Below the pieces are notes generated by a model. The model was not told where the DNA came from, made no database searches, and saw nothing but the letters and a program-made list of their open reading frames with translations. A stretch of 64,000 nt of DNA from Branchiostoma floridae (taxonomy: Eukaryota; Chordata; Leptocardii; Amphioxiformes; Branchiostomatidae), in the NCBI RefSeq assembly GCF_000003815.2, contig NC_049996.1:7604205-7668204 (forward strand), given 5' to 3'. Each line of letters opens with the position of its first letter. The first letter of the stretch is position 1. Positions 54,501 to 63,986 of this stretch are shown here, in pieces. The position numbers and the translations under genes are program-made.

Positions 54501-57500
54501 TCTGAAAAATCAATAACTGTACGCTGAATTTCAACGACAAGTGCTTCGTAAAAATTCTGGCCACATCAGGTCTTTAACTGAGTATGCAGGCTGAAGCGTT
54601 CTTGTTAGATATTTCCAAGTGCTAAGCAAATATTTGGCTTAGGTAGTATATTTCTTGCTTCTGTACGTAAGCTTAAACAAATATATAAAGTTCTTACAAT
54701 GTCTGATAGCTTACTGTACATCTTGATACTTTTGCAATGGTTTTGTTTTTACAGTTTTCATGATGGCCTCACAGTTCATGACACCTCACATATATGTCTC
54801 CCTTGTATGGCTGTTGCACCACAGAATTGTTACATCTGTGAACTTAAAACATTGCGAAGACCTCCTTTTCCCTATTTAAAGCCACATGAATTGAATTTAC
54901 AGTATTTTGCTATGCTACAGACTTCAAAAATGTCTGGTCTATTTCTTGAAAATCTAAGTCAAGCTTTGCCTTTGAAAGTTTGATCTAGCTTTGGTGTGGC
55001 TCCAGATCTCGCACTCCACTTTGATGTGCTGAAATACATTCTGCAAAACAGATATAGCAGCCTTATAGATTTTACTGGACCGTACCAGACAGGTAGACAT
55101 GATAGAACATTGTTCAAAGCCAGGGGAAAGATGGATTTTATAATTAGTATGAGTAACAACCTGTATAACGTCACTATGGGACAGTACTATGCAATGTCCC
55201 AATTTATCTACATGTTCCCAACCAATTGGGTCATTTGTTGTCAGCTAGTGACTGAATGGATGTGTCTATGGCAAGTTTTGATGGCTTTGAAGCTTCACGG
55301 CACAAAAGCCCTATAAGTATAACATACCCATAAATCATAAGACTCTGTAATAATGAGGACACTGGAGCCTTAGTCATATTCTTCATGTGTTGATATACAT
55401 TACAATAGATACTTCGGACATTGTGAATAGTACATCTGTATGAGAATAAGGGGGTTCATGGTTCCAAGTGCACATGCACAGTGTGATCATGCATTGTGGG
55501 AAATATGTCAAAGTTGAAGGCCCCTGATATGTCAACAAAACACATCTAGACATGTATCAAGTACTGTATGGTCTAAACAAGAAATGTACAGGTTGAGTCT
55601 TTCACATTTGACTTATTACCCAGAACTATGAATCTTCTTGTATTGTCGAGTTGTTCCCAAACTGATCTTGCCTACCTGCCCCCATTTTCCTGTCTTTTGC
55701 TGGTTGTTTGACATTCATTGCTCATAGAGCTATTATGTTTTGTATGCTTGGTATGTTTGCTTTCTGGTCATAATTTGTTATATCATCTACCATAAGGCAG
55801 GCAGCAGCTGGTATAATGGACTATACCACACTTTGTTCAGGAAGGGAAGAATGGCCTGTAATCCTACAGTATTTGAAAATACTGCTAGGAGGCTCAAAGT
55901 TGCCATGTTTGTCCGGACCTCAACAGCTATCCAAGTCCAAAATTAATACAAATTCATCAAAACTATGTTGAGTTGTAGATGCCAGCACAAACAAAAAATG
56001 CCCTCCTTCGCGGTGACCCCGAAGGTAAAAATCATTTTTACACATTTCAAGGATGAGGGGATATAATTCTGATATAGACAAACCTTTAATTCTAACATTG
56101 TCTTTGTTTATCTCCACAGCGGCACCCGTGACAACAGTTGCTAAGAAACGCCACCGCAGCATCTTCGGATCTCTCCTGTGCTGTTTCCGCGCCAACAGTA
56201 GCCACACCCCTGCCGCTCCGGGACAACCAGAGGAAAATGGCAGTGCGAAGGTGAGCGATTGCCATTGTTTTAACAATGCCCTGCTGTGTTCTTTAGCTTT
56301 GCAGTAGCCTGCATAGTCCAGTTGTTAGTGACTCCCTAACAATTAGACTATGCAGGCTACTGCTGACCCTCCCTCTTGAACGAGAGGTCATGAGTTCGAA
56401 TCCTAGCTATGCTGCTCACTCGATATGCACACTACTGGAAAGGGTTGCAGTCTTTTCTTTAGGATAGGACATTAGATTTGAGCTAGAAAGGAGTCCTGGT
56501 GTAATACAACTGTAAATACTTTACATAGCAGCTTTGTCATGATTAGTAGAGGAGTAGCTAATTGGTTCATTAACTCAAGTTCATTGAACTGGTACAAGAT
56601 CAGCTTTCTTTTCCCTTTCTGCAGTGCACTTTCTCAGCTTGAAGCCAATCTTGCTCCACTTACCACTAGAGCGTTAATTGCATGTCTCATTGAGCAAAAT
56701 CAAAGACTACAGTTGCTGTAATAATTAGGCATGTACAACACTGCATGCAGCCACTGGCAAAAAGGTTCTCTTTATTGTGCACCTTGCCAATTAGTGTACA
56801 TCCTGATATCAGTTACCTGCAAAATTTTAAGGAGTGCAGTGTGTGCTCATTAAAACATATGATTGGAGAAAAAAAACGGTATTTTGAAGTATTAGTGGAA
56901 AACTTTTTATTTGAAGAAATCTTAGCCTTGGCTCTCTTATTAACTTGTGTTGCAGTTCCAATTTTTACAAAATATCATAAGGCTGGTACTTTATTTAGTA
57001 AAGGGGATATGTAACCTTATTCAGTGAAGTACCTTCAAGCCCCCACCAACAAAAGATTGTGTTGTCAGCTAGGGGTAAGGGCAAGAAATGACAAAGGTAC
57101 AATATGAATGAGCATCTTTGAATTCTTTCCTTATTTAGCTTTTCCATGGCAAAAAAAAAAAAACAGTTAACTTTGATTATAAAGAACCTTATAGTTTAAA
57201 GATTCCATTTAGAAACCTCAGGAGGGCTGTCAGAAGTTTTCATGACATCTTTTTCCCATTAATGAAGTACAAGTTGTCAATGATCATCACACCTTCCCTT
57301 GCTTTCTACACTGAACCTTTCCTGATCCTGTTAAATGGAATAGTCCTATGACATCATATATTGAGTACCATGTATGGAAAAACTTGTCTGCTAACACAAA
57401 ACCATGCAAATTTTTTTCCTTTTTTCTGCCACAAGGAAAACACCAATTTCCAGTTCAATGAGGTAATATCAGCAAAAACTTCTCACCAAAACCGCACATT

Positions 57501-60500
57501 TTTCCCTCAATAACCCTCACTTATTTTCAGTCCGAAGGATCCCTTTTTTTGCATCCCTTTTTTTCTTGGCTTTTTTATTCAAGCACAGTTGTTATATCAT
57601 GATCCTAAGATTTCATGCAGTTTCTTTGAAATGTTTTTATTAATTTCATGAAAAATCCCTGTCATTTGGGGAAATGAGGGTAGTACAAAACTGTAAATGC
57701 TTCCAGCAAATTTGGAAAGCTTCTTTATATGTAATAAAAGAAAAATGATGAAAAAAAGGGGCTTTATTAGAATACTTAATGTAAAAAACATATTTTTCTG
57801 TATCAGATATTTCTTTACATCTTGTGTTTTCCCCAGGTCCCACAGAAGTATTTGCTGCCGCCGGTGCGTCACCAGGATATGCACAAGAAATGCATCGTCA
57901 TCGATCTCGATGAGACCCTGGTGCACAGCTCCTTCAAGGTAACAATTTTTAAGATGTTACCTGGGAAAGAAGGGAGTCTAATAACTGACAACAATGTACT
58001 TTCACTGTAGTTATTCATTCCCAATGTATTACCTATGTATTACAGAATTGTTTTAACGGGGAACATATAGCAGAAACCTGCCTTGTCCCTGCAAAATCCA
58101 GTCATGTAAAAGCTTAAAGCCATAGTATTTCCAGGTCAAAAGATACAAAAAGTCTGCTGCAGTACCAAGGTCACATACTAGTGGCCCAAAATTGCCCTTG
58201 ACCTTTGTCTTCCCAACACCTACCCACATACCAAATATCATGGTAGTCCATCAAAAAATCTGAAAACATGGACACACCCAAAATATTGTCTCATTTTTCT
58301 TGGAGGTGATTAATGTTGCAGGCATGGACCTTTGTTACTTGAAAATTTTATGTTTTATAGTTTTCTTGAAACAACTGTCATTGTAGATAACATTTTACAT
58401 TAGACAAAAAAAGTGACAATTTCTTTTTTACTAATAATAAAAACAAGGATAAAAGCATCATGTTACAATATGAATTCTCAATTTCTTCTTTGAAACTGAG
58501 ACCATGTGCCCCAAACAACTTGTCATCTCACTTCAAAAGAGATCATTTAATTGGCTGAGCACGAGTGAAAACAAGATTGGGGCTAATTTAGTTATTTTCC
58601 TGTGGAGTGCATCAGACTGTAAGGCCATATTAGGTAAGGAGATATAAACATGTAGCATTTGGCAGCTATCTTTTGCTGTGCAAACACCCTTGATTGTAAT
58701 GATCTGAAGTGCCTATCATTTATGTAACCACTTTGCTGAAATCAAGACGTATTACAGGATATAGAAACAACAAAAAACACTTCTACAAAGTACAAGTAAT
58801 TGCAAGTGAAGGGAAAGACGGTTATTGCGTTGTTTAATGTTGGTTGAAGCAATTCTATAGTTCAGTAGTAATACCAAGGAAATACATATACATGAATTTA
58901 CTGTCCTACACTTAATATTATGCTGACCATACTTGTGTATGATTACATTGTTGAATGTATGTGTGTGTGTTCACATGCACAATGTATATGTATGTCTACA
59001 AATAGAGTATACCTGTACCTGTCCATTTACCAAAATATTCTCTCCCTTGTACTTTCAGCCTGTCACCAATGCAGATTTTATAGTTCCTGTTGAAATTGAT
59101 GGAACAGTACATCAGGTAAAGCATCTGCATTTGTATTTATCCCTTCTTGTTTCTGACAACGTTGATACCATTTATGTGTAATGGTAAAGAATTGAGTAGT
59201 CTCATAGCCTTTGTGAGGCTGCCGAGCCAGTGGATTGTTATCAACAGATGATAGGGCACTACTGTGTCTAGGGCACATTTTAGAAGGCAGAGCCCATCCC
59301 TCTCCTTCCACCACCTTTTACCTTCCAAACTGAAGCCAGGTATCCATTTTTACACCTGGATGAAGTGAGGAAAATGTGTTAAGTGTCTATCCCAAGGACA
59401 CAGTTGTAGCTAGGAATGCCAATAATTTAACCCATGACCCAATCTGGTGTGCTGTAGGCCATTTTATGCCATTGGGGGTCTGACCACCCAAACTTTGCAT
59501 TCCCTGATGTTGTGGTGATACCAGAGAGATTTGTGATCAGGAAAGCCCCATGATCACTGGATTTGGTTACCATATTTGTGGTAACTGTTGATAAGGTGTC
59601 TGATAAGAAGTCTTGAGGGATTCACATGTTTTAGGAGGAAATGATAGCTGTAAACAACATTGCTGAAATGACCAATGCTTTTTCAACTAGACTACAATCT
59701 CTGAGTGACCGTTGGAAATTGGATTTCTATGACCCTTGTTTTATAATTGGAATATGATGCACAATGCAACGGTATGCTACAAAGGGCAACAAAACCATAG
59801 GTAGCTCAGAGGTTGCAGCCTCTAGTAGAAACAGGATGTAAGGCTGTTTTCTCTTGAAAGGAAAATCAAATCTGATTGATGATTACTTCGTAGGAAGTTT
59901 TCTTCATTGCAGTGGTTGTGCATTCATTAATTCAATGATTTGTGGATAAAATTCTCCTATATTTTGTGCCCAGGTTTATGTACTGAAGAGGCCGTATGTG
60001 GATGAGTTTCTCCAGAAGATGGGAGAGATGTTTGAGTGTGTGCTGTTTACAGCCAGTCTGGCAAAGGTAAGAGCTCATCATGTCAGTACTCACTATGTAT
60101 AACATGCAAATCCGTCAGCAGGGTGTGTCTTAAGATTAGCTTGTCAAAATCCAAGTGTGCCAAGTTGTAGCTTGTTGTCCTACTTGGATTGAAGTGTTTA
60201 AAAAGATTTTCTAGAAACTATTATAGATAGAGTGTAACTTGTTGCTATAATCATATACAGTAAGGGCATCCTCACTGGATAGCATGCAACAATGCTTGTT
60301 AGTTACATGTGCAAAGGTTAGGTGTGACAGGTCATTCAATGTATTATAACTTGCTGCGGCCATGCCATCATCACGTACCCGTGAATCTGGTGTGTTATAT
60401 CAAAGTGTAAGTATACTGGTATTGCAGTTACAGAAATGGTCATGATAACCTACTTGACCTTTTTTGAAGTATTAAAACTTATTAGAATACTGTATAATCC

Positions 60501-62474
60501 AAAGGGATCTATAAAACTGTTATCCATTTGATATTAATGTTGTTTGCTTGTATCCCCAGTATGCAGACCCTGTAGCAGACCTGCTGGACAAGTGGGGTGT
60601 GTTCAGGGCAAGGTTGTTCAGGGACTCCTGTGTGTTCCACAGGGGAAACTATGTAAAGGTCTGTACACAATGGCTGTATATATAATTACTTTGGACAAAA
60701 TGTTTAAAACAATTGCACACAATTAAGTTTGCTACTTGGGTTGCTTTCCAAAAGCACTATCTTTTTTTCAACGTGGTAGATCTTGTCTTGGAGTTCTCTT
60801 GTCACGGGACTGATGATATGATTATCATGTGACAAAACACATTTACTTTTTTTACTCAGAGTAAGGATAGATGACAACTTCTAGGCACTGAATTACTTAA
60901 GTCTTCTCTCCAGTAGACAGTGATCGACATGTGATTTTGTGACCTATGGTTTCATAATGGGAATATGGTGCAAGACGTAAAAGTATGATTTAAAAGACAA
61001 CTTAACAAGCAAAACGAGCCACTGGGTGTAAGATATAGTCAGGCTAGTGGACCAAGCTGGAAGATTTACCCACATATACCCATCATGGAAAGGTCACACC
61101 CATGTAAAAAATCATGCTGTTGTGGTAGGACATGCACTTGGCTAATTGGAACTTTCACTTGCCCAGGGCCTCAGCCATACTGAAAAGTGACTTTTCCTCA
61201 GTTGTCACACTGCCAAGAAGAAAATAAGCAAGCAAACTCATTCTGTTTTTTGTCTTCCAGGACCTCAGCCGGTTAGGCAGGGACTTGTGCAAGGTTATAA
61301 TTGTAGATAACTCTCCTGCTTCGTACATATTTCACCCGGACAATGCGGTAAGTAGAGTTACTTCTCCACTGTTTAACTTGTTAAGCTTGAAGCATTCCCA
61401 GATGCATGATTCTTAGGGCACAGTTCGTTAGGTTACGCATGTCCTTATGTCTGATTTTTCAGGAAGAAATTAGATTTTTACTGATGATAGTCAAGGCAGC
61501 AACAAAAATATCAGACGCTATATGTGGAGACAGACTAAAAGACGTATTTAGCAAATAGGACAGTTGTCAGAGGGCACTAAGCCCTGCCAAATAGAGTTGT
61601 CGGCATAGTTTGTGTTGATGTGTTGCAGTTCTGCTGGAACCAGATAGATGGCACTTCAGCACCATGGCCTGCTGAATTTTCCTTACATGTGTTATGCTGA
61701 GCATGCACATTGTAGCTAAGGCCATACCCTTCTACCCAGCATTTTAGTCTAAGTAAAAGTACATAGATAAACAGTAGTTTATAAATTGTACCTACTTAGG
61801 CCACACCAATTTAATTTGTTGGTACTGGGTTGTTGTTGTTGTTGTGTGTGTTTAAGAAAAAAATTTAGACCATTATACATTAACGCTAGTTTACCTTTAT
61901 CCGCAGGGTAACCTAATAGTCGCTGTTTTTTTTTTGTTTTTTTTTTACTCAATGGTCACCACGTAACAAGGCCTGAAGGCCACTCAAGGTTACGGGTTAC
62001 ATGATTGGAACTGTAACAGCAACTCTTCGCCCTAGGTCAGAAACATCATGACTGAGACCAGCCCAATTGCTCACTATGAGTGAGGACTAACTGACCCAAT
62101 AGGCGAAGCAGGGGTTTTTAAAAACAGGGTATCTAGGGTCCTGGGATATATAAAGTTGACGGATGGCAGTTTCAAATTGAAACACAAACAGTATTTTCAA
62201 AATATTGCACTTTGAAACCACTGTCTGTCGACTTGATGCAGCGTTACATGTAGATGAATCAGTTTGTTGAAAGTTATTGAAATAAACAAATTTTGCTGTT
62301 GAACATCACTAAATTTCCTCTCTATTTTTCCTCCCACTGCAGGTGCCGGTGGCATCCTGGTTTGATGACATGTCAGACACTGAGCTCCTGGACCTCATCC
62401 CCTTCCTGGAAGGCTTGGCCAAAGTGGACGACGTCTACTCCGTATTAAGGCCCCAGAACCACCACGTCTCTTAG
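27513..62474 (+). CDS. CTDSPL: CTD small phosphatase-like protein (SCP family)
   Basis: Eight exons: 27513-27588, 56120-56250, 57837-57938, 59059-59115, 59974-60066, 60560-60658, 61261-61347, 62343-62474; 777 nt, 258 residues, all GT/AG. The N-terminus [11 protein letters not shown] and the basic stretch plus LLCCF (about residues 34-48, likely palmitoylation or membrane contact) match vertebrate SCPs. The HAD-family FCP1 phosphatase domain covers about 85-245. DLDETL (D92 nucleophile, D94 acid/base) is followed by [34 protein letters not shown] and VDNSPASY. SCPs remove phosphate from Ser5 of the RNA polymerase II CTD and act in REST silencing of neuronal genes; this role is inferred from the family. 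Intron 1 is 28.5 kb, the others 1.9 kb or less. Wording such as [13 protein letters not shown] and [14 protein letters not shown] is closest to CTDSPL, but this may be the pro-ortholog of CTDSP1/2/L. Confidence 0.97.
27647..27708. repeat. Short inverted repeat after CTDSPL exon 1
   Basis: GACTAGAAACGAAAAAC (27647-27663) pairs with GTTTTTGTTTCTAGTC (27693-27708) apart from one bulged base, with a spacer of 29 bp. It lies about 60 bp inside intron 1 and could form a hairpin in the pre-mRNA near the donor. Confidence 0.75.
28080..35479. other. CTDSPL intron 1, proximal part; little structure
   Basis: AT-rich intronic sequence. No coding exon or RNA gene is recognised; the short open frames lack protein-like composition. 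One hAT-like end lies at 29400-29517. Coordinates 31050-34700 look like plain unique intron. Confidence 0.5.
29400..29517. mobile_element. Partial element with a CAGGGCTCGAAATAC end
   Basis: The right end GTATTTCGAGCCCTG is the reverse complement of CAGGGCTCGAAATAC, the terminal sequence shared with elements at 43785, 50222 and 51763. Inside it, GGTGCTCAAAATTGCATATGC resembles the stretch just after 50222. The left limit is uncertain. Confidence 0.45.
35480..35690 (+). repeat. Interspersed repeat family (core GGGGTCAATGGA), diverged copy in CTDSPL intron 1
   Basis: The order CAGCCCAGGTCATAGGGTCA, GGTCTGTCAGTTTGTCT, AGAAGTGATGAATGGACACA and GAAACATAATTTGCATAA follows that of the copy at 16905-17195. 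Confidence 0.55.
35941..36300 (+). repeat. Three-copy tandem repeat, period 136-145 bp
   Basis: Units start near 35941, 36076 and 36222. Each carries ATAATCC..AATTCTGGA-like sequence, then TTTCCTTCATTTTGTCAGCC, then a CA(G)ATGTCAGAAT-like end. Copies 1 and 2 also share ACAGCAAGATC. Differences between the copies show an old local amplification in intron 1. Confidence 0.75.
39060..39250 (+). mobile_element. Relic of the hAT-type element found at 15621
   Basis: GGGACCTGTCCGAAAAAAC, GACCTGAAAAAATCATTGG, AACAAGAGCGAAGTA and TAGTCATTTCTTCCAAG match the left half of the 15621-16053 element in order, with many substitutions. The right half and both terminal repeats appear to be lost. Confidence 0.65.
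39380..39680 (+). promoter_or_regulatory. Enhancer- or promoter-like island inside CTDSPL intron 1
   Basis: A GC-richer island holds two GATTGG (inverted CCAAT) boxes near 39513 and 39548, CTGCGCAGACTGG (NRF1-like) near 39581 and a perfect octamer ATGCAAAT at 39630-39637. Such clustering stands out against the AT-rich intron. It could be an alternative promoter or a POU-factor-responsive enhancer; the sites are seen, the function is inferred. Confidence 0.35.
41466..41698. mobile_element. MITE-like element with long inverted ends and 5-bp target duplication
   Basis: The 5' end CAGGGGTGCCTAAGCATTT and the 3' end AAATGCTTAGGCACCCCTG are perfect reverse complements; the similarity continues to about 40 bp (ACCTT..AAATTCGTAC). 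GTCTT lies directly on both sides (41461-41465 and 41699-41703). The interior repeats CTTATGTRATACGCACGAA-like words and has no coding capacity. A 5-bp duplication with a CAGGGG start would fit a hAT5-type transposon. Confidence 0.88.
42215..43784 (-). pseudogene. 5'-truncated, frameshifted LINE (reverse transcriptase and C-terminal domain)
   Basis: The upstream frame (43808-43530) holds [17 protein letters not shown] and the catalytic [10 protein letters not shown]. After a 2-nt insertion near 43530 the next frame (43500-42340) continues with thumb-like sequence and a C-terminal CCHC-type knuckle (CQFC..H..C). The 3' UTR contains AATAAA (42237-42232) followed by TCATTCAATTCATT, a tail style of non-LTR elements. 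The endonuclease and the front of the reverse transcriptase are missing. Clade not assigned. It lies antisense in CTDSPL intron 1, abutting a hAT-like end at 43785. Confidence 0.9.
43785..43918. mobile_element. hAT-like MITE fragment (CAGGGCTCGAAATACC end)
   Basis: Starts with CAGGGCTCGAAATACC, continues with CTGCA-rich sequence and ends around TATACATAAATGTCCTATG. TGCACTGGTCCNNGTACTGG and ATACATAAATGTC match the copy at 51510-51763 in inverted order. It forms the junction with the truncated LINE, so the two insertions are adjacent or nested. Confidence 0.6.
43920..44640 (+). promoter_or_regulatory. CpG-rich island in CTDSPL intron 1, possible alternative promoter or nested transcript start
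   Basis: The most CpG-dense stretch of the window (for example near 44100-44230 and 44450-44570) lies in the middle of an AT-rich intron. At its end ATGGATGAAGAATTTCAAG/GTAAAA (ATG at 44620, donor at 639/640) looks like a first coding exon. Acceptor-like sites follow at 45410 and 45674; the latter opens 30 codons ending in a stop at 45762-45764. No family is recognised. A nested transcript, an alternative CTDSPL first exon or a CpG-rich repeat are all possible. Confidence 0.3.
44739..44760 (+). repeat. (GAGTA)n microsatellite
   Basis: About four GAGTA units in a row, just downstream of the CpG-rich island. Confidence 0.8.
44901..45200 (+). repeat. Tandem duplication, period about 168 bp
   Basis: TTGTTGAACTTGAGGCACCG, GGTTAGGGGTCAGCCGGGG and AACCTATGCCCAA occur near 44913 and again near 45079; the second copy has an extra GGCCC. 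The flanking parts are more diverged. Confidence 0.85.
46139..46167 (+). repeat. (TTTC)n microsatellite
   Basis: About seven TTTC units in a row, next to the satellite-like block that follows. Confidence 0.85.
46330..48195. repeat. Satellite-like block: about 163-bp tandem units plus a duplicated unit of about 740 bp
   Basis: TTTTGGCCCCTGTACCCTGG (or near variants) recurs near 46341, 46504, 46667 and 46829, giving a period of 162-163 bp. A second level of duplication follows: GGTATAGATAGGCATTAGAT..CCAATCAGCG..TTAATATTCATAAGCGGG..GCATTTTAGACTATT..TTGTTGACGGTCT appears once in 46865-47445 and again in 47480-48195. Each large unit carries a CCAAT box followed by an AT-rich TATA-like stretch. 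A long frame on the minus strand (46459-47076) is a by-product of the periodicity. Confidence 0.85.
48420..49970. other. CTDSPL intron 1; nothing recognised
   Basis: AT-rich intronic sequence without supported exons, RNA genes or clear repeats. Confidence 0.5.
49975..50222. mobile_element. hAT-like MITE, copy with a GGTATTTCGAACCCTG end
   Basis: GTGTATGTGGATTGTTATTA, TAGTATGATCCATGCTTC, TTTGTCTGGTGCAGGTAAT and CAGTGCAGGTATGCAGAAAA match 51565-51763 in order and end in the shared terminal motif (reverse complement CAGGGTTCGAAATACC). The matching left end was not identified, so this copy may be truncated or the element may be asymmetric. Confidence 0.7.
50833..50962. repeat. Foldback palindrome with 21-bp arms and internal repeats
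   Basis: The left arm starts ATATATGTCATAGTAGAG (50833-50853). The right arm (50942-50962) is its reverse complement with one mismatch. The interior repeats GATCTCTYCTAGRA and ATCGTGATCTC words, giving further pairing. At about 130 bp it is the size of a small MITE or a long hairpin precursor. No target duplication is evident. Confidence 0.8.
51510..51763. mobile_element. hAT-like MITE, copy with an AATTCGAGCCCTG end
   Basis: Starts around CCTGCACTGGTCCATGTAC and ends AATTCGAGCCCTG. It shares long blocks with 49975-50222 and its front with 43785-43918. TGCAGGTAA/TTACCTGCA words give local inverted pairing. Confidence 0.7.
52265..52607. other. Assembly gap (343 N)
   Basis: A run of N inside CTDSPL intron 1. 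Reading frames that cross it are artefacts. Whatever repeat or exon lies here is invisible. Confidence 1.
52608..55443. other. Distal CTDSPL intron 1; nothing recognised
   Basis: AT-rich intronic sequence; several short open frames without protein-like composition, no RNA gene signature. Confidence 0.5.
55444..55617. mobile_element. Inverted-repeat element family (GCATTGTGGG core), diverged copy
   Basis: Contains TGTGATCATGCATTGTGGG, GTTGAAGGCCCCTGATATGT and ACACATCTAGACATG, in the order seen at 62724-62948 and 63793-63986. The terminal repeats are eroded. Confidence 0.6.
56302..56430 (+). mobile_element. tRNA-like SINE fragment with a perfect long hairpin, after CTDSPL exon 2
   Basis: CAGTAGCCTGCATAGTC (56302-56318) pairs perfectly with GACTATGCAGGCTACTG (56346-56362). 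Inside, TTGTTAG pairs with CTAACAA, so nearly the whole 61-bp unit folds. TAGTCCAGTTGTTAGTG resembles a Pol III A box, and GAGTTCGAATCC (56392-56403) is a good B box. It lies 51 bp after the exon 2 donor, where transcription of a hairpin or an effect on splicing is conceivable. Confidence 0.65.
59325..59475 (-). mobile_element. Decayed tRNA-SINE relic in CTDSPL intron 4
   Basis: On the minus strand, GGGTCATGGGTTAAATTATT, CCTTGGGATAGACACTTAA and TTCCTCACTTCATCCAGGTG keep the order of the SINE at 14990-15427, with degraded Pol III boxes. Confidence 0.6.
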
Positions 62475-63449
62475 ATAGCACCATAACAGGGGTGGGGAGG
62501 GGGGTTTGTAGATATAACTTTTCTTATAACAGAGTTACTGCATGGTGTACTCTCCAGGATTGGGTATGGTGTATTATACAGTATACAGGGTAATATCTCA
62601 GCGTCCAGGACAATATTCTTGACTCTGGAAGCCAAGATTATTGGGCAACGGCATTGTAATATTCAATTATACGCTGGTTAGAAAACAGGATGGGTGAAAA
62701 TTCATGTAATTTCCATGTGTGAGCATAAGCAGGTTCACTTTTTAAACTGTGCATATGCAGTGTGATGCATTGTGGGTTATGTGTGATAGTTGAAGGCCCC
62801 TGAGATGTAAACAAAGCACATCTGGATCAAGCATGGTCAAGAGACTCAAGACAAGAACTGATTACAAGTTAGGGGCCTTCACTTTTGACACATAATTCAC
62901 AGTGCATCATGACACACATGGGCAGTTTAATCCATCAACTGGCTTATTGCGTGTTATTTACAGTTAACTTTTCACCACTAAAGATAGCTTGGTTGGGAGA
63001 GAGGTGGTGGAGATGAGAATGAGAAGGTCTCACCAGAAAGAGTCCGGTAGATACGTAGATCCAGAAACAAGATATGAGTTTGGAAACAAGTGTTCACGTG
63101 TGGCATTCAATCCCCGGAAGACCACAAAGTCAGCTTTATTTTTTCATTTTGGTTTTTTTCGCACAGCGAACAACATTATTAATCATTGTAAATACATCAT
63201 TTTGAAGGCATGGTCCTTATGCGGCAGTGGGAATTGTTACTTGCCAAGAAAAGTACAAGAGGTAATAATTGTGTAAGGGAAATGTGGCATTGCAGAAAAG
63301 TATATGTGAGATGTGTTCTGTTTTTTCCTTCATCCAAAGGAAGCATGCATTACCATTGAATCCACAAGACATTTGTACAATTTCCCTACACTTTTGCAAA
63401 CTGATCTGAACCTAGATTTTAAACTTTTTAAGACAATTTTTTTTTACAA
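62475..63449 (+). other. CTDSPL 3' UTR and flank
   Basis: Non-coding sequence after the CTDSPL stop. It contains one inverted-repeat element (62724-62948) and no further gene. If the signals at 63450/63471 are used, the 3' UTR is about 1 kb and includes that element. Confidence 0.5.
62724..62948. mobile_element. Inverted-repeat element family, copy in the CTDSPL 3' UTR region
   Basis: The left end CATAAGCAGGTTCAC and the right end reading CAACTGGCTTATTG are the eroded ends of the element at 63793. The interior keeps TGATGCATTGTGGG, TTGAAGGCCCCTGAGATGT, AACAAAGCACATCTGG and TTAGGGGCCTTCACTTTTGA; the GAAGGCCCC and GGGGCCTTC words are inverted, so the interior also folds. Confidence 0.7.
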
Positions 63450-63476
63450 AATAAAGCATGGAAGGTGTAAAATAAA
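63450..63476 (+). terminator. Candidate CTDSPL polyadenylation signals
   Basis: AATAAA at 63450-63455 and 63471-63476, about 980-1000 nt after the stop codon, following a T-rich stretch. No nearer canonical AATAAA was noticed. Confidence 0.5.
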
Positions 63477-63792
63477 GTAAAATACCACTACAACATGTTA
63501 CAAGACTTACTATTGTAAAGAAATATTCTGCCTATGCAACACTCCCAACAGCTCACTGTGGAAGACAGTATCCTAACATGTATAAACACAGTACTGTGGT
63601 ACAGTGCTATAAAAGGGAAATTGGTAAGTTTTCCAGAGAGTACACCATGTATAGGGAGGAGGGGGGATATGGTTGTCTCGGATGAACTTAGATTACCAGA
63701 TATCTTAAACTCCTTGTGCCTGCTTTGTAGTCCCACTTCAAAATTCAGGCACAGAGATTTGCTGTAATGGTCACCTTACTGTTTGGTATTGC

Positions 63793-63986
63793 AATAAGCC
63801 AGTTCACAGTTTGAACTGAGCATGTACAAGGTCAAAGGTGAAGGCCCCTAACTTGTAAACCATGTCTTAACCATGCTAGATGTGTTTTGTACATGTCACA
63901 GGGGCTGTAAACTTTGACATACTGAACAATATATGTGTCACATGGGTGCATGGCATTGTGCAGTTTAAACTGTGAACTGGCTTATT
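63793..63986. mobile_element. MITE-like inverted-repeat element, best-preserved copy
   Basis: The 26-bp ends AATAAGCCAGTTCACAGTTT.. (63793-63818) and ..AAACTGTGAACTGGCTTATT (63961-63986) are reverse complements with one mismatch. The 194-bp interior is non-coding and keeps GTGAAGGCCCCTAACTTGTA and CATGCTAGATGTGTTTTGT. No flanking duplication is clear. Related copies lie at 62724, 55444 and partially near 20936. Confidence 0.88.

Noticed and set aside
61900-62110. Poly-T tract followed by a possible dispersed repeat (CAAGGCCTGAAGGCCACTCA)
   Set aside because: Looks like a repeat tail, but no second copy was found in the window, so no family can be supported.
27589-62342. A miR-26-like hairpin in a CTDSPL intron, as in vertebrates
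   Set aside because: I looked for the mature sequence start TTCAAGTAATCC; only short partial matches such as ATTCAAGTAAAAT near 46910 were seen, without a matching hairpin arm.
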